Positions 1 through 8,647 of a stretch of DNA of 52,957 bases are shown in pieces; the first letter of the stretch is position 1; every line of letters starts with the position of its first letter. Origin of the DNA: Celeribacter persicus (lineage in GTDB: Bacteria; Pseudomonadota; Alphaproteobacteria; Rhodobacterales; Rhodobacteraceae). The stretch is from positions 1-52,957 of the forward strand of contig NZ_QAOH01000020.1 in the NCBI RefSeq assembly GCF_003050785.1, given 5' to 3'. The notes beneath the pieces were generated by a model, which ran no database searches, was not told the origin of the DNA, and saw only the letters and a program-made list of their open reading frames with translations. The translations under genes were made by a program, and so were the position numbers.

Positions 1-2
1 TG

Positions 3-458
3 TTTGAACTCGCGGCTGAACATCCTTCTTGTCATGTAGATTCTCCAGTTTCATTAACACCTTATCTCGGTGTCCACGAAACCGGCAGCAGCTCAGTCAA
101 TATCGAACTGGGGCAAGCTCTCTATTCTGAAAACTGTGCGTCCTGCCATGGCGCCAATCTCGAAGGGCAACCAGACTGGCGAAGCCCTGGTTCAGATGGC
201 CGCCTGCCCGCGCCGCCGCATGATCGCAACGGTCATACCTGGCACCATAGTGACCAGATTTTGTTCTCCTACACCAAGCTCGGGGGGGCGGAACTGATGC
301 GACAACAGGGCTCAGATTTCGATAGTGGCATGCCGGGCTTCGCCGGCAAACTCACAGATCAGGAAATTTGGAACATTCTCGGCTTCATTAAGTCGACCTG
401 GCCAGAGCGAGAGCGCAATGCTCAGGCCGCACGCACAGCAGCAGAACAAGAGGGATAA
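3..458 (+). CDS. c-type cytochrome, monohaem (5' end outside the window)
   Basis: The reading frame is open from base 3 to the stop at 456-458, so the start lies to the left of the window. The visible part carries one haem-binding motif CASCH (near 135-149) and a later SGMPGF segment whose Met is a plausible sixth haem ligand, followed by a C-terminal helix (DQEIWNILGFIKSTWP). This is the usual class I cytochrome c layout, a small periplasmic electron carrier. The stop codon overlaps the start of the next gene (TAATG), so the two are probably cotranscribed. Partner unknown; the thiol oxidoreductase downstream and the copper genes beyond suggest a role in periplasmic redox balance (inference). 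An ATG at 261 lies after the haem motif and is not the real start. Confidence 0.8.
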   Translation, partial: FELAAEHPSCHVDSPVSLTPYLGVHETGSSSVNIELGQALYSENCASCHGANLEGQPDWRSPGSDGRLPAPPHDRNGHTWHHSDQILFSYTKLGGAELMRQQGSDFDSGMPGFAGKLTDQEIWNILGFIKSTWPERERNAQAARTAAEQEG

Positions 459-1192
459 TGGACATGATTTTCAGAAATTTGATGCTCGTATCGTCATTTG
501 CCTTACTTCCAATGGCAGTGCAGGCCGCAGACCTGGACGAAGCGCGGGTCAAGGAACTTGTATATGAGGCTATCCGCGAGAATCCGCAAATCATCATGGA
601 AGCAGTCGAAATACTTCAACGTCAGGACGCCGAAGCCCAGGCACAAGCGCAGGCAACCGTCTTGCGCGATCAGCGACAATTGCTCGAGCAAGACCCGAAT
701 GCACCGGTTCTCGGCAATCCCGATGGGGATGTGACCGTTATCGAATTTTTCGATTACAACTGCCCATATTGTCGACGCGCTATGCCGGAAGTTCAGGCTC
801 TGTTGGAGGCCGATCCTGATGTGCGTCTGGTCTATCGCGAATGGCCAATTCTCGGGGACGGGTCAGTGTTTGCAACCAAAGCTGCACTCGCATCGCGGCT
901 GCAAGGCAAGTATGAGGCATTCCACTGGGCCCTAATGGGTATGAACGGCCGGGCGGAAGAGGCAAGCGTTCTCAGGATAGCACAAGAAGTTGGTCTCGAC
1001 ATCGAACGCCTTCAAACCGACATGGAGCGCCCCGAAATTGAAGAGCACATCGCGACCTCGATGCGGTTGACGCAGTCGCTCGGCTTCAGTGGCACGCCTT
1101 CATTTGTGATCGGCGACAATCTGGTTCCAGGCTTCGTGGAGAGCGATAAGCTCACGGAACTGGTCGACAACGTGCGGGCGTCGGCAAACTAG
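458..1192 (+). CDS. DsbA-family thiol:disulfide oxidoreductase, ScsC-like
   Basis: Predicted periplasmic thioredoxin-fold protein of 244 aa. An N-terminal signal peptide ends near VQA-AD. A helical segment (RENPQIIMEAVEILQRQ) follows, like the N-terminal oligomerisation stalk of ScsC/Com1-type proteins. The active site is CPYC within FFDYNCPYCRR, and the cis-proline loop is GTPSF near the C-terminus. Two starts are possible: ATG 458, overlapping the cytochrome stop, or ATG 464, which is better spaced from an AGAGGG ribosome site. ScsC proteins in enterobacteria are linked to copper tolerance; the copper genes just downstream fit this, but the function here is inference. No DsbB or DsbD partner is visible in the window. 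Confidence 0.85.
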   Translation: MDMIFRNLMLVSSFALLPMAVQAADLDEARVKELVYEAIRENPQIIMEAVEILQRQDAEAQAQAQATVLRDQRQLLEQDPNAPVLGNPDGDVTVIEFFDYNCPYCRRAMPEVQALLEADPDVRLVYREWPILGDGSVFATKAALASRLQGKYEAFHWALMGMNGRAEEASVLRIAQEVGLDIERLQTDMERPEIEEHIATSMRLTQSLGFSGTPSFVIGDNLVPGFVESDKLTELVDNVRASAN

Positions 1193-1310
1193 CACTCTGC
1201 GGTGGGTTCTGACATCACGCCCGATGAGCAATGATGCAGGCGAATGAGCCGGAGCCCCTACATACCAAAAGACCTAGGCACGGCCTACCACTGAAAGAGG
1301 CGGCGAGAAG

Positions 1311-1631
1311 ATGACTTACCTTTGGTATCTTATTGCTGCCTTTGCCGAGATCGCCGGATGTTTTGCTTTCTGGGCATGGTTGCGGCTCGATCGTTCGCCA
1401 CTTTTGGTCGGGCCAGGTCTGGTAAGTTTGGCACTCTTCGCATGGCTTTTGACGCGCGCAGAAAGCGAAATGGCCGGTCGGGCATATGCAGCTTACGGGG
1501 GCGTCTACATAGCGGCGTCCATGATCTGGATGTGGCTAGTGGAGGGGAGCCGACCGGACCGCTGGGACATTGCAGGCATTCTTCTTTGCCTCTTAGGCAG
1601 TGCTCTCATCCTGTTGCCTTCGCGCTCATGA
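1311..1631 (+). CDS. YnfA-family small inner-membrane protein
   Basis: A 106-aa protein with four predicted membrane helices and the typical YnfA (UPF0060) start [17 protein letters not shown] and inner motif [10 protein letters not shown]. The length matches the family (about 108 aa). Some YnfA proteins are described as SMR-like drug exporters; the substrate here is unknown. A purine-rich ribosome site (AGAGGCGGCGAGAAG) immediately precedes the ATG. It is preceded by 118 bases with no gene and followed by a perfect hairpin, so it is probably its own transcription unit or the end of the cytochrome-DsbA unit. Confidence 0.85.
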   Translation: MTYLWYLIAAFAEIAGCFAFWAWLRLDRSPLLVGPGLVSLALFAWLLTRAESEMAGRAYAAYGGVYIAASMIWMWLVEGSRPDRWDIAGILLCLLGSALILLPSRS

Positions 1632-1680
1632 TCTGCGGAACCTCAGAAAACCAGGCAAATCCGTCGCTAGAAATCGCTAG

Positions 1681-1712
1681 GTCATCGCACCCGTCACGAC
1701 GGGTGCGATGAC
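1681..1712. terminator. Perfect 14-bp hairpin between ynfA and copZ
   Basis: GTCATCGCACCCGT pairs with ACGGGTGCGATGAC around a 4-base loop (CACG). It lies between the convergent ends of ynfA (+) and copZ (-), where a bidirectional terminator is expected. There is no strong T-tract on either side, so termination efficiency cannot be judged by eye. Confidence 0.65.
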
Positions 1713-1719
1713 CCATAGA

Positions 1720-1917
1720 TTAGGCAGTCACGGTATTTTCGTACCCAGCTTCACGAAGCAGGGCCGTCAGCCGTTCTGTTGACAGTGCACCTTCAACAGA
1801 AACCGTGCGGGCCGGAATGTCGCAAGATACGCTCGCATTTGCGTCAGCTGCCTTGATCGCCTTTTCGATCGTACTGGTGCAATGACCACAACTCATGTCG
1901 GGAACGTTGAATTTCAT
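1720..1917 (-). CDS. copZ: Copper chaperone CopZ (heavy-metal-associated domain)
   Basis: A 65-aa single HMA domain with the Cu(I)-binding motif MSCGHC near residues 8-13, followed by the usual HMA helix and C-terminal strand. Proteins of this kind carry Cu(I) in the cytosol and pass it to the metal-binding domains of CopA ATPases or to CueR. It is divergent from copA, with an AGAGGAGA ribosome site 8 bases before the ATG. A CueR-type promoter lies just upstream (1951-1981), so copZ and copA are probably co-induced by copper. Confidence 0.93.
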   Translation of the reverse strand: MKFNVPDMSCGHCTSTIEKAIKAADANASVSCDIPARTVSVEGALSTERLTALLREAGYENTVTA

Positions 1918-1950
1918 GTCGATGTCTCCTCTGTGACAGCTTGTTCAGTG

Positions 1951-1981
1951 CAGATGGGGCTTCCAGTGGGGGGAAGGTCAA
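1951..1981 (-). promoter_or_regulatory. CueR-type promoter of copZ
   Basis: Read on the minus strand: -35 TTGACC (1981-1976), a 19-base spacer, and a weak -10 CATCTG (1956-1951). The spacer carries the dyad TTCC-N7-GGAA (1961-1975), with the same half-site ACTGGAA as in the copA promoter. The long spacer is characteristic of MerR-family activated promoters. The -10 match is poor, so this is a likely but not certain site. Confidence 0.6.
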
Positions 1982-2030
1982 GGGTCTCCGTAGATTTTTA
2001 AAGCGAAGCCAGGAAAGTTCAAATTGGGTA

Positions 2031-2061
2031 TTGACCTTCCAGTCACTGGAACTCCTATTTG
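2031..2061 (+). promoter_or_regulatory. CueR-type promoter and operator of copA
   Basis: -35 TTGACC (2031-2036) and -10 TATTTG (2056-2061) are 19 bases apart, the overlong spacing typical of MerR-family promoters. The spacer holds the perfect dyad TTCCAGT-C-ACTGGAA (2037-2051), close to known CueR boxes. Transcription would start near 2068. This rules out the TTG at 2059 as the copA start and favours ATG 2092. Confidence 0.85.
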
Positions 2062-2091
2062 GGGTGTCAAATGGGATTCCAGGAGACTGAA

Positions 2092-4596
2092 ATGACAGAT
2101 CAATCCAAAGTGACGCTCTCGATTGAAGGAATGTCTTGCGCCTCATGCGTAGGGCGCGTGGATCGGGGCCTAGCCGCGTTGAGGGGAATATCCGATGTCT
2201 CGGTGAACCTCGCGAACGAGACGGCGCGTTTCAGCGTGGATGGTTCGCCCCACCTGCAAGATGCGGTCCAAGCCCTGAAAGATCTCGGGTATCCAGCGCG
2301 AACGGCATCCGTGACGCTGAACATCGCGTCCATGTCATGTGCTTCTTGTGTCGGGCGCGTCGACAAGGCACTTGCCTTGGTTCCCGGCGTGTTGGAGGTC
2401 AACGTTAATCTTGCGGCGGAAAATGCGCGCATCACATATCTTGAGGGCATGACCGACCCTGTGGCCCTCATCCGTGCATCCGAGCAAGCCGGATATCCAG
2501 CCAGCGTGGCCGAGGCCACGGCAACACAGGATCGCACTTCGCGAAAAGAAGAGGAAGCGCGCGGGTTGGCACGCCGGGTGGCACTGGCCGCAGCACTCGC
2601 TTTGCCGGTTTTCCTGATGGAAATGGGCGGGCACCTGATCCCGGCCGTGCATATGGCGATCAACAATACCATAGGACAGCAGGCCAGCTGGTTGATCCAG
2701 TTCATCCTCACAACGGCTGTGCTCATTGGGCCCGGCCGACAGTTCTATCTGAAAGGGTTTCCGGCCTTGCTGAAAGGTGCTCCAGACATGAACAGTCTGG
2801 TCGCCGTCGGCACAGGCGCAGCTTATCTTTATTCAGTTGTCGCAACGTTCTTCCCGTCGCTGATGCCCGAGGCCGTCCGCGCTGTCTACTTCGAGGCCGC
2901 CGCGGTCATCGTGGTCCTGATCCTGATCGGGCGCTGGCTCGAAGCGCGAGCGAAAGGGCGAACAGGGGCTGCAATCGAGAAGCTGCTCGGCCTACAGGCT
3001 CGTACGGCGCGTATTTTGCGTGACGGCGATGCGGTCGAGGTCGAGATCGATGCCTTGCGCACCGGAGATCTGATTGTTGTGCGCCCCGGAGAACGACTCG
3101 CCGTGGACGGTGAGGTTGTGGACGGCGAAAGCCATGTCGATGAAAGCATGATCACCGGGGAACCCGTGCCGGTCGGCAAGTCGGCTGGTGATCCTGTCAC
3201 GGGCGGTACGGTCAATGGCGCGGGCAGTCTGACCTATAAAGCAACGCGTGTTGGTGCGGATACCACGTTGTCCCAAATCATCCGCATGGTCGAAGATGCG
3301 CAGGGCGCCAAGCTCCCCATTCAAGGGTTGGTGGATCGGATCACGCTTTGGTTCGTCCCCGCTGTGATGACCCTCGCCGCCTTGACGATCCTTGTCTGGC
3401 TAATATTCGGCCCTGATCCCGCCCTCACCTATGCGCTGGTCGCGGGTGTCTCAGTTCTCATCATTGCTTGTCCCTGCGCGATGGGACTGGCGACGCCGAC
3501 GTCGATCATGGTCGGGACCGGTCGCGCTGCTGAAATGGGCGTGTTGTTCCGCAAGGGGGATGCTCTGCAAGCATTGGGGGACGTCAAGGTTGTCGCTCTG
3601 GACAAGACCGGCACCGTCACCGCCGGACGTCCCGCGCTGACCGACCTTGTGCTGGCGGAAGGAGCCGAGCGCTGCACCGTTCTTGCGGCAGTCGCATCGG
3701 TCGAAGCCAGATCAGAACACCCGATCGCCGAAGCTATCGTGCGCGGCGCGCAGGCGGAAAACATCAGACTGTCGGAACCGAGCGCGTTTACTTCGATTAC
3801 AGGGTATGGCGTGCGCGCCATCGTTGACGGGGCCGAGGTTGTTGTCGGAGCTGACCGAATGATGCAGCGCGAAGGGATCGATCTTGGTGAACTCGCAGAG
3901 GCTGAAACTATGCTCGCACGGCAAGGTCGCACCGCACTCTTCGCCGCAATCAATGGCAAGGCGGTGGCTGCGATTGGCGTCGCCGATCCGGTCAAACCCT
4001 CGAGCCGAGCCGCGATTGCCGCACTGCACAGTCTGGGTTTGAAGGTGGCAATGATTACCGGCGACAAACGCGAAACGGCAGAAGCAATTGCCGAAGAGAC
4101 TGGTATCGACCACGTGATCGCGGGGGTCTTGCCCGACGGCAAGGTGGCGGCACTGGAAAATCTGCGCCAGCAGGGCACATTGGCCTTTGTTGGCGATGGC
4201 ATCAACGATGCACCCGCGCTCGCCCACGCGGATGTTGGCATCGCCATCGGCACTGGCACGGATGTGGCGATCGAAAGCGCAGATGTCGTATTGATGTCCG
4301 GTGATCTTCGCGGCGTTGTGAACGCTTTCGAGATCTCGCGACACACCATGCGAAACATCAAACAGAACCTTGGTTGGGCCTTTGGTTACAATGTGGCTTT
4401 GATACCCTTGGCCGCCGGAGCGCTTTATCCGAGTTTCGCCGTGCTGCTGTCACCGGTCGTCGCTGCCGGTGCGATGGCACTTAGCTCGGTCTTTGTCTTG
4501 ACGAACGCCTTGCGGCTGCGGCGCGTAAGACCGGCGATGGACGAGCGCCAAGAGTCTGGGCGGGTGGAGGACTTCGCCCCCGTCCCGGCCGAGTGA
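2092..4596 (+). CDS. copA: Cu(I)-exporting P1B-type ATPase CopA
   Basis: An 834-aa inner-membrane ATPase that pumps Cu(I) out of the cytosol. Two N-terminal HMA domains each carry MSCASC (C16/C19 and C83/C86). Then come the membrane helices with the CPC metal site (C460-P-C462), the phosphorylation motif DKTGT at D504, and the hinge motif GDGIND at 701-706. The HP motif is present in RSEHPIAEA. The start is set at 2092 because the promoter -10 covers 2056-2061 and an AGGAG site lies at 2081-2085, 6 bases before this ATG. Upstream in-frame TTG 2059 and ATG 2071 have no such support. cueR follows 12 bases later, so the pump and its regulator probably form one autoregulated unit. Confidence 0.96.
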   Translation: MTDQSKVTLSIEGMSCASCVGRVDRGLAALRGISDVSVNLANETARFSVDGSPHLQDAVQALKDLGYPARTASVTLNIASMSCASCVGRVDKALALVPGVLEVNVNLAAENARITYLEGMTDPVALIRASEQAGYPASVAEATATQDRTSRKEEEARGLARRVALAAALALPVFLMEMGGHLIPAVHMAINNTIGQQASWLIQFILTTAVLIGPGRQFYLKGFPALLKGAPDMNSLVAVGTGAAYLYSVVATFFPSLMPEAVRAVYFEAAAVIVVLILIGRWLEARAKGRTGAAIEKLLGLQARTARILRDGDAVEVEIDALRTGDLIVVRPGERLAVDGEVVDGESHVDESMITGEPVPVGKSAGDPVTGGTVNGAGSLTYKATRVGADTTLSQIIRMVEDAQGAKLPIQGLVDRITLWFVPAVMTLAALTILVWLIFGPDPALTYALVAGVSVLIIACPCAMGLATPTSIMVGTGRAAEMGVLFRKGDALQALGDVKVVALDKTGTVTAGRPALTDLVLAEGAERCTVLAAVASVEARSEHPIAEAIVRGAQAENIRLSEPSAFTSITGYGVRAIVDGAEVVVGADRMMQREGIDLGELAEAETMLARQGRTALFAAINGKAVAAIGVADPVKPSSRAAIAALHSLGLKVAMITGDKRETAEAIAEETGIDHVIAGVLPDGKVAALENLRQQGTLAFVGDGINDAPALAHADVGIAIGTGTDVAIESADVVLMSGDLRGVVNAFEISRHTMRNIKQNLGWAFGYNVALIPLAAGALYPSFAVLLSPVVAAGAMALSSVFVLTNALRLRRVRPAMDERQESGRVEDFAPVPAE

Positions 4597-4608
4597 GAGG
4601 AGGCAGAA

Positions 4609-5013
4609 ATGAACATTGGTGATGTTGCCGAGCGGTCAGGAGTGCCGGCCAAGACCATTCGCTACTATGAGGATATCGGTCTAGTAACACCTTTGCGCGC
4701 TGCAAACGGGTATCGAAGCTTCAGAGAGATCGATTTTCATAAGCTGGCATTCATCGGACGAGCGCGAGCCTTGGGATTTACAATCGAAGACTGCCGTACG
4801 CTTTTGGCGCTCTATAACGATGACAATCGAGAAAGTGCGCAGGTAAAGGCCGTCGCAGAGGAGCACCTGCGCCAGATTGATGAAAAGATCTCTAAACTCA
4901 TGTCGATGAAAGAAACTCTTTCGTCTCTCGTGCACCAGTGTGCTGGCGATCACCGACCGGATTGTCCAATTCTTGCGGATCTTTCTGTCGTAGACGACGC
5001 AACTTTCTCATGA
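4609..5013 (+). CDS. cueR: Cu(I)-responsive MerR-family activator CueR
   Basis: 134 aa. The N-terminal MerR winged helix (MNIGDVAERSGVPAKTIRYY) binds DNA and a central helix forms the dimer. The metal loop is C111-x7-C119, the spacing used by CueR-type Cu(I) sensors and not by Hg or Zn sensors. It lies directly behind copA with a GAGAGGAGG ribosome site. By family knowledge it distorts promoters with 19-bp spacers to activate them, and two such promoters flank the copZ-copA gap. Whether it also controls the minus-strand copper operon is not visible from the sequence. Confidence 0.93.
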   Translation: MNIGDVAERSGVPAKTIRYYEDIGLVTPLRAANGYRSFREIDFHKLAFIGRARALGFTIEDCRTLLALYNDDNRESAQVKAVAEEHLRQIDEKISKLMSMKETLSSLVHQCAGDHRPDCPILADLSVVDDATFS

Positions 5014-5032
5014 TCTCCGACGACGAATGAAA

Positions 5033-5061
5033 TCGCGCGCCCTGCGAGACAGGGCGCGCGA
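5033..5061. terminator. Perfect 12-bp hairpin, bidirectional terminator
   Basis: TCGCGCGCCCTG pairs exactly with CAGGGCGCGCGA around loop CGAGA. It sits in the 55-base gap between the convergent cueR (+) and the CusF-like gene (-), where one hairpin can end both transcripts. There is no U-tract, but the stem is very stable. Confidence 0.75.
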
Positions 5062-5068
5062 CCTGTAG

Positions 5069-5356
5069 TTACTGCACCAGCTCTGTAATAGTCAGCTTGC
5101 CATTCACACGGTCGGCAACGAAGTTGATCTGTGCGCCTTCACTCAGCCCTTCCAGCATCGCGGGATCGGCGAGAACGAAGACCATTTTCATTGCTGGCAT
5201 GTCGAGGTTTTCCAGCGGGCCATGGTCGACAGTAATCTTGTTCCACTTGGCATCGATCTTGGTCACCGTGCCCGAGGACATGGCACTATCGCTAGCAGCA
5301 ATTGCAGTTCCAGCGGTCATCAGAAGGGCAGCGGCGAGCGTCAAAAATTTGGTCAT
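5069..5356 (-). CDS. CusF-like periplasmic copper-binding protein
   Basis: 95 aa with a signal peptide (TAIA-A) and a small CusF-type beta barrel. The metal region H45...M53-P-A-M56-K-M58 corresponds to the His/Trp/Met/Met site of E. coli CusF, with Met in place of the Trp. CusF hands Cu(I) to periplasmic efflux or detoxification partners. It is the last gene of the minus-strand copper operon, 23 bases after the cupredoxin. No CusCBA-type pump is in the operon, so its acceptor is unknown; the neighbouring multicopper oxidase or cupredoxin are candidates (inference). Confidence 0.85.
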   Translation of the reverse strand: MTKFLTLAAALLMTAGTAIAASDSAMSSGTVTKIDAKWNKITVDHGPLENLDMPAMKMVFVLADPAMLEGLSEGAQINFVADRVNGKLTITELVQ

Positions 5357-5379
5357 GATTGGTTTCCTTTGATTTGAGA

Positions 5380-5856
5380 TCAGTTGACAGTAAGGGCGCC
5401 GTGCATGCCGCCTTCATAGTGGCCGGGCAGCAGGCAGGCGAATTCGAAGTTGCCGGCCTTGTTGAAAGTCCAAAGGATCTCCGCCTCTTCACCTGGTTCA
5501 AGGCGCACAGCGTTAGGGTCGTCATGTTCCATCTCAGGGAACTTGGCCATCAGCTCTTTGTGTTCAGCGTTTTGTGCCATCGAATCCATCACGAACTCGT
5601 GGGTTTCCTCACCCATGTTCGTGATGCGCAGGCGCACGGTTTCACCCTCAGAAAAAGTCATTTCCGAGGAGGGTTCGAAGACGAACGGTGCGTCCTTGTC
5701 GTAGTCCTCACGCATTATCACATCGATGGTTCGCGTGGGTTCATGGCCATGCATCGCAGGCATGCCGATGGCCATTTGACCGTTGCCGTGCCCGGCGTCC
5801 GCAATTGCGAGGGCGGGAATCAGGGCCAGCCCCAATGTCAAAAGTGCAGTTTTCAT
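5380..5856 (-). CDS. Periplasmic cupredoxin (CopI-like copper-tolerance protein)
   Basis: 158 aa beginning at the ATG 5856 (MKTALLTLG), which has an AGGAGA ribosome site; a longer open frame upstream lacks a signal peptide. After the signal peptide (ALAIA-D) comes a His/Met-rich stretch (GQMAIGMPAMHGHE), then a plastocyanin/azurin fold. The type 1 copper ligands are visible: H86 in THEF, C141, H146 and M151 in C-LLPG-H-YEGG-M. CopI-type cupredoxins protect against periplasmic copper, possibly by electron transfer or chelation. It lies between the multicopper oxidase and the CusF-like gene, so all three probably handle the same copper pool. Confidence 0.87.
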   Translation of the reverse strand: MKTALLTLGLALIPALAIADAGHGNGQMAIGMPAMHGHEPTRTIDVIMREDYDKDAPFVFEPSSEMTFSEGETVRLRITNMGEETHEFVMDSMAQNAEHKELMAKFPEMEHDDPNAVRLEPGEEAEILWTFNKAGNFEFACLLPGHYEGGMHGALTVN

Positions 5857-5882
5857 GAGCGTGTTTCTCCTGTGCTCTGGCA

Positions 5883-7250
5883 TCAGCCCTGCCGCACGCC
5901 GCCGCGCGGCGTGATCACGGTTTTCGGACTGGTGTTGTATGCATGTTCGGGCAGCTCGCCCGTCCATTCGTAGGCCTGTGTTCCGGGCGGGTTGTCGTAC
6001 CAGCCAGGATCGCTGTAATCGTCGCGGTCGATGCCCTCGCGAACCTTCACCACGCTAAACATGCCACCCATTTCCAATGGGCCATGCGGCCCCCATCCGG
6101 TCATCATCGGCACGGTGTTCTCGGGGATCTCCATCGACATCTCGCCCATATCCGCCATACCCGCCGTGCCCATCGGCATGTAGCCAGGCTGCTGGCGGCG
6201 GATCATTTGGGTCAGGCGGGACTTGTCGGCGCCAATAAATGTAGGGATGTCGTGGCCCATAGCATTCATGGTGTGGTGCGACTTGTGGCAGTGGATCGCC
6301 CAGTCACCTTCGTGAATCGCGTCGAACTCGTAGGCGCGCATGGCGCCTACAGGAATGTCGATCGAGACCTCGGGCCAACGGGCACTTTCCGGCACCCAGC
6401 CTCCGTCAGTACAGGTGACCTGAAAGTCATAGCCATGCATGTGAATTGGGTGGTTGGTCATCGTCAGGTTGCCACAACGCACACGGACACGGTCCCCCTT
6501 GTTGACCACCAGAGGATCGATGTCCGGGAAGATCCGGCTGTTCCAGGTCCACATGTTGAAATTGGTCATCTCGGCCACGCGCGGGATGTAGGTCCCCGGG
6601 TCGATGTCATAGGCCGCAAGGAGGAACGCGAAATCCCGGTCCACCGGCATGAACGCCGGGTCGCGCGGATGCACGATGAAGAGCCCCATCATGCCCATGG
6701 CCATCTGTACCATCTCGTCCGCATGCGGGTGGTACATGAAGGTGCCGGACTTGATGAGGTCGAACTCGTAGACGAAGGTCTTACCCGGCGGGATGCCGGG
6801 ATGCGACAAACCACCAACTCCATCCATTCCCGATGGCAGGATCAGTCCGTGCCAATGCACGCTGGTATGTTCCGGAAGACGGTTGGTTACGTAAATACGC
6901 ACCCGCTCGCCTTCGACCGCTTCGATTGTGGGTCCGGTGGATTGGCCATTGTAGCCCCAGAGCCGCGCAATCATCCCGTCCGCCATAATCCTTTCAACAG
7001 GCTCTGCAACGAGGTGGAACTCCTTTACATCTCCGTTCATGCGATACGGCAAAGACCATCCGTTCAGTGTTACAACGGGGTTGTAGTCGAACCGATCCGA
7101 AGGCCTTGGGGGAACTTGTGTATAGGGGCTGTCGGTAAAGGCGGCCTCGGGCAGATCGCGAAAGCGTGTTTGCGCGGCCCCGGCGTTCGCCAGCACAGCT
7201 CCAGCGCTCGCGGTCAATCCCGCGCCCAGTAATTGACGACGGTTCATCAT
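5883..7250 (-). CDS. Multicopper oxidase, Tat-exported, with Met-rich C-terminal extension
   Basis: 455 aa, with a twin-arginine signal (NRRQLLGAG) typical of cofactor-containing exported oxidases. Copper motifs in order: HWHG at 132-135, HPHADE at 174-179, HPIHMH at 267-272, and HCHKSHH at 320-326 with M331, which completes the type 1 and type 2/3 sites. About 125 further residues follow, including a Met-rich stretch near 358-397. Enzymes of this family oxidise Cu(I) to the less toxic Cu(II) with O2; that activity is expected here but unproven. Its start overlaps the stop of the TolC gene by 4 bases. No CopB/PcoB outer-membrane partner is present. Confidence 0.93.
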   Translation of the reverse strand: MMNRRQLLGAGLTASAGAVLANAGAAQTRFRDLPEAAFTDSPYTQVPPRPSDRFDYNPVVTLNGWSLPYRMNGDVKEFHLVAEPVERIMADGMIARLWGYNGQSTGPTIEAVEGERVRIYVTNRLPEHTSVHWHGLILPSGMDGVGGLSHPGIPPGKTFVYEFDLIKSGTFMYHPHADEMVQMAMGMMGLFIVHPRDPAFMPVDRDFAFLLAAYDIDPGTYIPRVAEMTNFNMWTWNSRIFPDIDPLVVNKGDRVRVRCGNLTMTNHPIHMHGYDFQVTCTDGGWVPESARWPEVSIDIPVGAMRAYEFDAIHEGDWAIHCHKSHHTMNAMGHDIPTFIGADKSRLTQMIRRQQPGYMPMGTAGMADMGEMSMEIPENTVPMMTGWGPHGPLEMGGMFSVVKVREGIDRDDYSDPGWYDNPPGTQAYEWTGELPEHAYNTSPKTVITPRGGVRQG

Positions 7251-8647
7251 TCTTCGCTACCTCCGGTCAGAGTAATTGCCCCGCCCCAAATCGCCGCGGT
7301 CGCGTCTGTTTCGGCAAGCCAGTAGTCACGTTTCGCTTCTGCGGCAGAGAGGCGCGAAGCGAGCCCCTCCTGGGCATCAGCGATCAATTCAAAGGTCGAG
7401 GTCAGCATGCCGTTGTAGGACAGCAGCGCTTCGTCATCGATCTGGCGTCGCAGAGGCAAAACAGAGTCGCGCCAATGCCGCGCGATGCTATGGCGACCGG
7501 TGATGGCCCTATAGGCCATGCGTGCGTCCGAACGCGCATCGACGGCCTGCTGGGCCAGCCTGTTCGCTGCCTGCAGATAGGCCATGCGGCCACGCTTCGA
7601 CACCAGCGGACCGGTGTCGTAGAGCGGGATCTCGAAATCTAGAGCAAGCGCTGGATTGGCCTCGGTTTCTCCGGCTGCACGTTCCAGGTCGAAACCAGCC
7701 ACCAACTGGACGTCCGAGACCATACGGGTTTGCCCGGTCAGACGGTAGTCCAGCGCGAGCGCCTCGAGTTCCAGCTTTCCAGATGCCAGGTCTACGCGGT
7801 TTGCCAGTGCCAGCTGTTCGATATTTCCTGCAACGCGCGGGCCACCAGGCAAGGCGGGCAGCGAGTCCGGCACGAATACAGTGGTGTCGCTACCCCAAAG
7901 CCCCATCAGCCGAAGCAGTTTTTCTTTGGCCAATTGCGCCTCCAATTGGGCGGCTGCACGTTCGGCGGCAAGCTCAGCAGTAAAGGCATGCTCCCTTGCT
8001 TGATCGGCCTTGCTCATCGCGCCGGTACGGCCCAGTTGCACAGCAAGTTCGGACGCTGCCTCGGCAGTGCCCTGAGTTTGAGCGATCAGTGCAGCGGCTT
8101 CGAAAGCGCCAACCGCCTCAATCCAGGCCCGGCGGGTTTCAACGGCCAAGTCTATCGTGTCGGCGAGCGCAGCAAGTTCGGATTGTCTGAAGCGAATCTC
8201 CGCAAGTTGGGTCCGCGGTGCGGATGTTGCCACGTCGAGCAGGGAGTTGATTAATGTTGCCTCAAGTGTGCGAGTGACATCGCCAGCCAACCCGGAGATT
8301 GACACACCGATCGAGGGCACCGGCCCCATAGCCACTTCCCATAAGTCAGTTGAGGACAGACCTAGCTCAGCGAAGCTGGCTTGAAGTGCGGGACTGCTTA
8401 TCAGGGCAACCTGCACTGCGGTGTCGGCGCTGACGGTCTTACCATGCACCATGGCGTGAACCCTCTTGCGCGTTTCCTCAAGGTCCGCGGCAGACAGGTT
8501 CCAGATCGGTGTGGCCCCTAGAGCCTGGCGTGCACCCGTCTCGACACTGCCAAAGCCCGCGCGATCTGGTTTTGCACGCTCAAGAACGGCAGGACTGGCG
8601 CAGGCGGACACCAGCAACATGGACCCCATGAGAAGAGGCAGTTTCAT
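7247..8647 (-). CDS. TolC-family outer-membrane efflux lipoprotein
   Basis: 466 aa. The N-terminus has a lipobox (LLVSAC-AS), so the protein is probably lipid-anchored like NodT/CusC-type channels. Long heptad-rich, Ala-rich helices (for example around DLEETRKRVHAMVHG and EAASELAVQLGRTG) fit the alpha-barrel of TolC-family outer-membrane factors. It overlaps the small lipoprotein upstream (4 bases) and the oxidase downstream (4 bases), showing translational coupling. TolC channels normally pair with an RND or ABC pump and an adaptor; neither is in this operon, which is odd. The RND pair at 21596-25992 is too distant to assign as its partner. Confidence 0.85.
   Translation of the reverse strand: MKLPLLMGSMLLVSACASPAVLERAKPDRAGFGSVETGARQALGATPIWNLSAADLEETRKRVHAMVHGKTVSADTAVQVALISSPALQASFAELGLSSTDLWEVAMGPVPSIGVSISGLAGDVTRTLEATLINSLLDVATSAPRTQLAEIRFRQSELAALADTIDLAVETRRAWIEAVGAFEAAALIAQTQGTAEAASELAVQLGRTGAMSKADQAREHAFTAELAAERAAAQLEAQLAKEKLLRLMGLWGSDTTVFVPDSLPALPGGPRVAGNIEQLALANRVDLASGKLELEALALDYRLTGQTRMVSDVQLVAGFDLERAAGETEANPALALDFEIPLYDTGPLVSKRGRMAYLQAANRLAQQAVDARSDARMAYRAITGRHSIARHWRDSVLPLRRQIDDEALLSYNGMLTSTFELIADAQEGLASRLSAAEAKRDYWLAETDATAAIWGGAITLTGGSEE

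Noticed and set aside
2059-2091. Alternative copA start at TTG 2059 or ATG 2071
   Set aside because: TTG 2059 lies within the -10 box and ATG 2071 lacks a ribosome site; ATG 2092 has a well-placed AGGAG.
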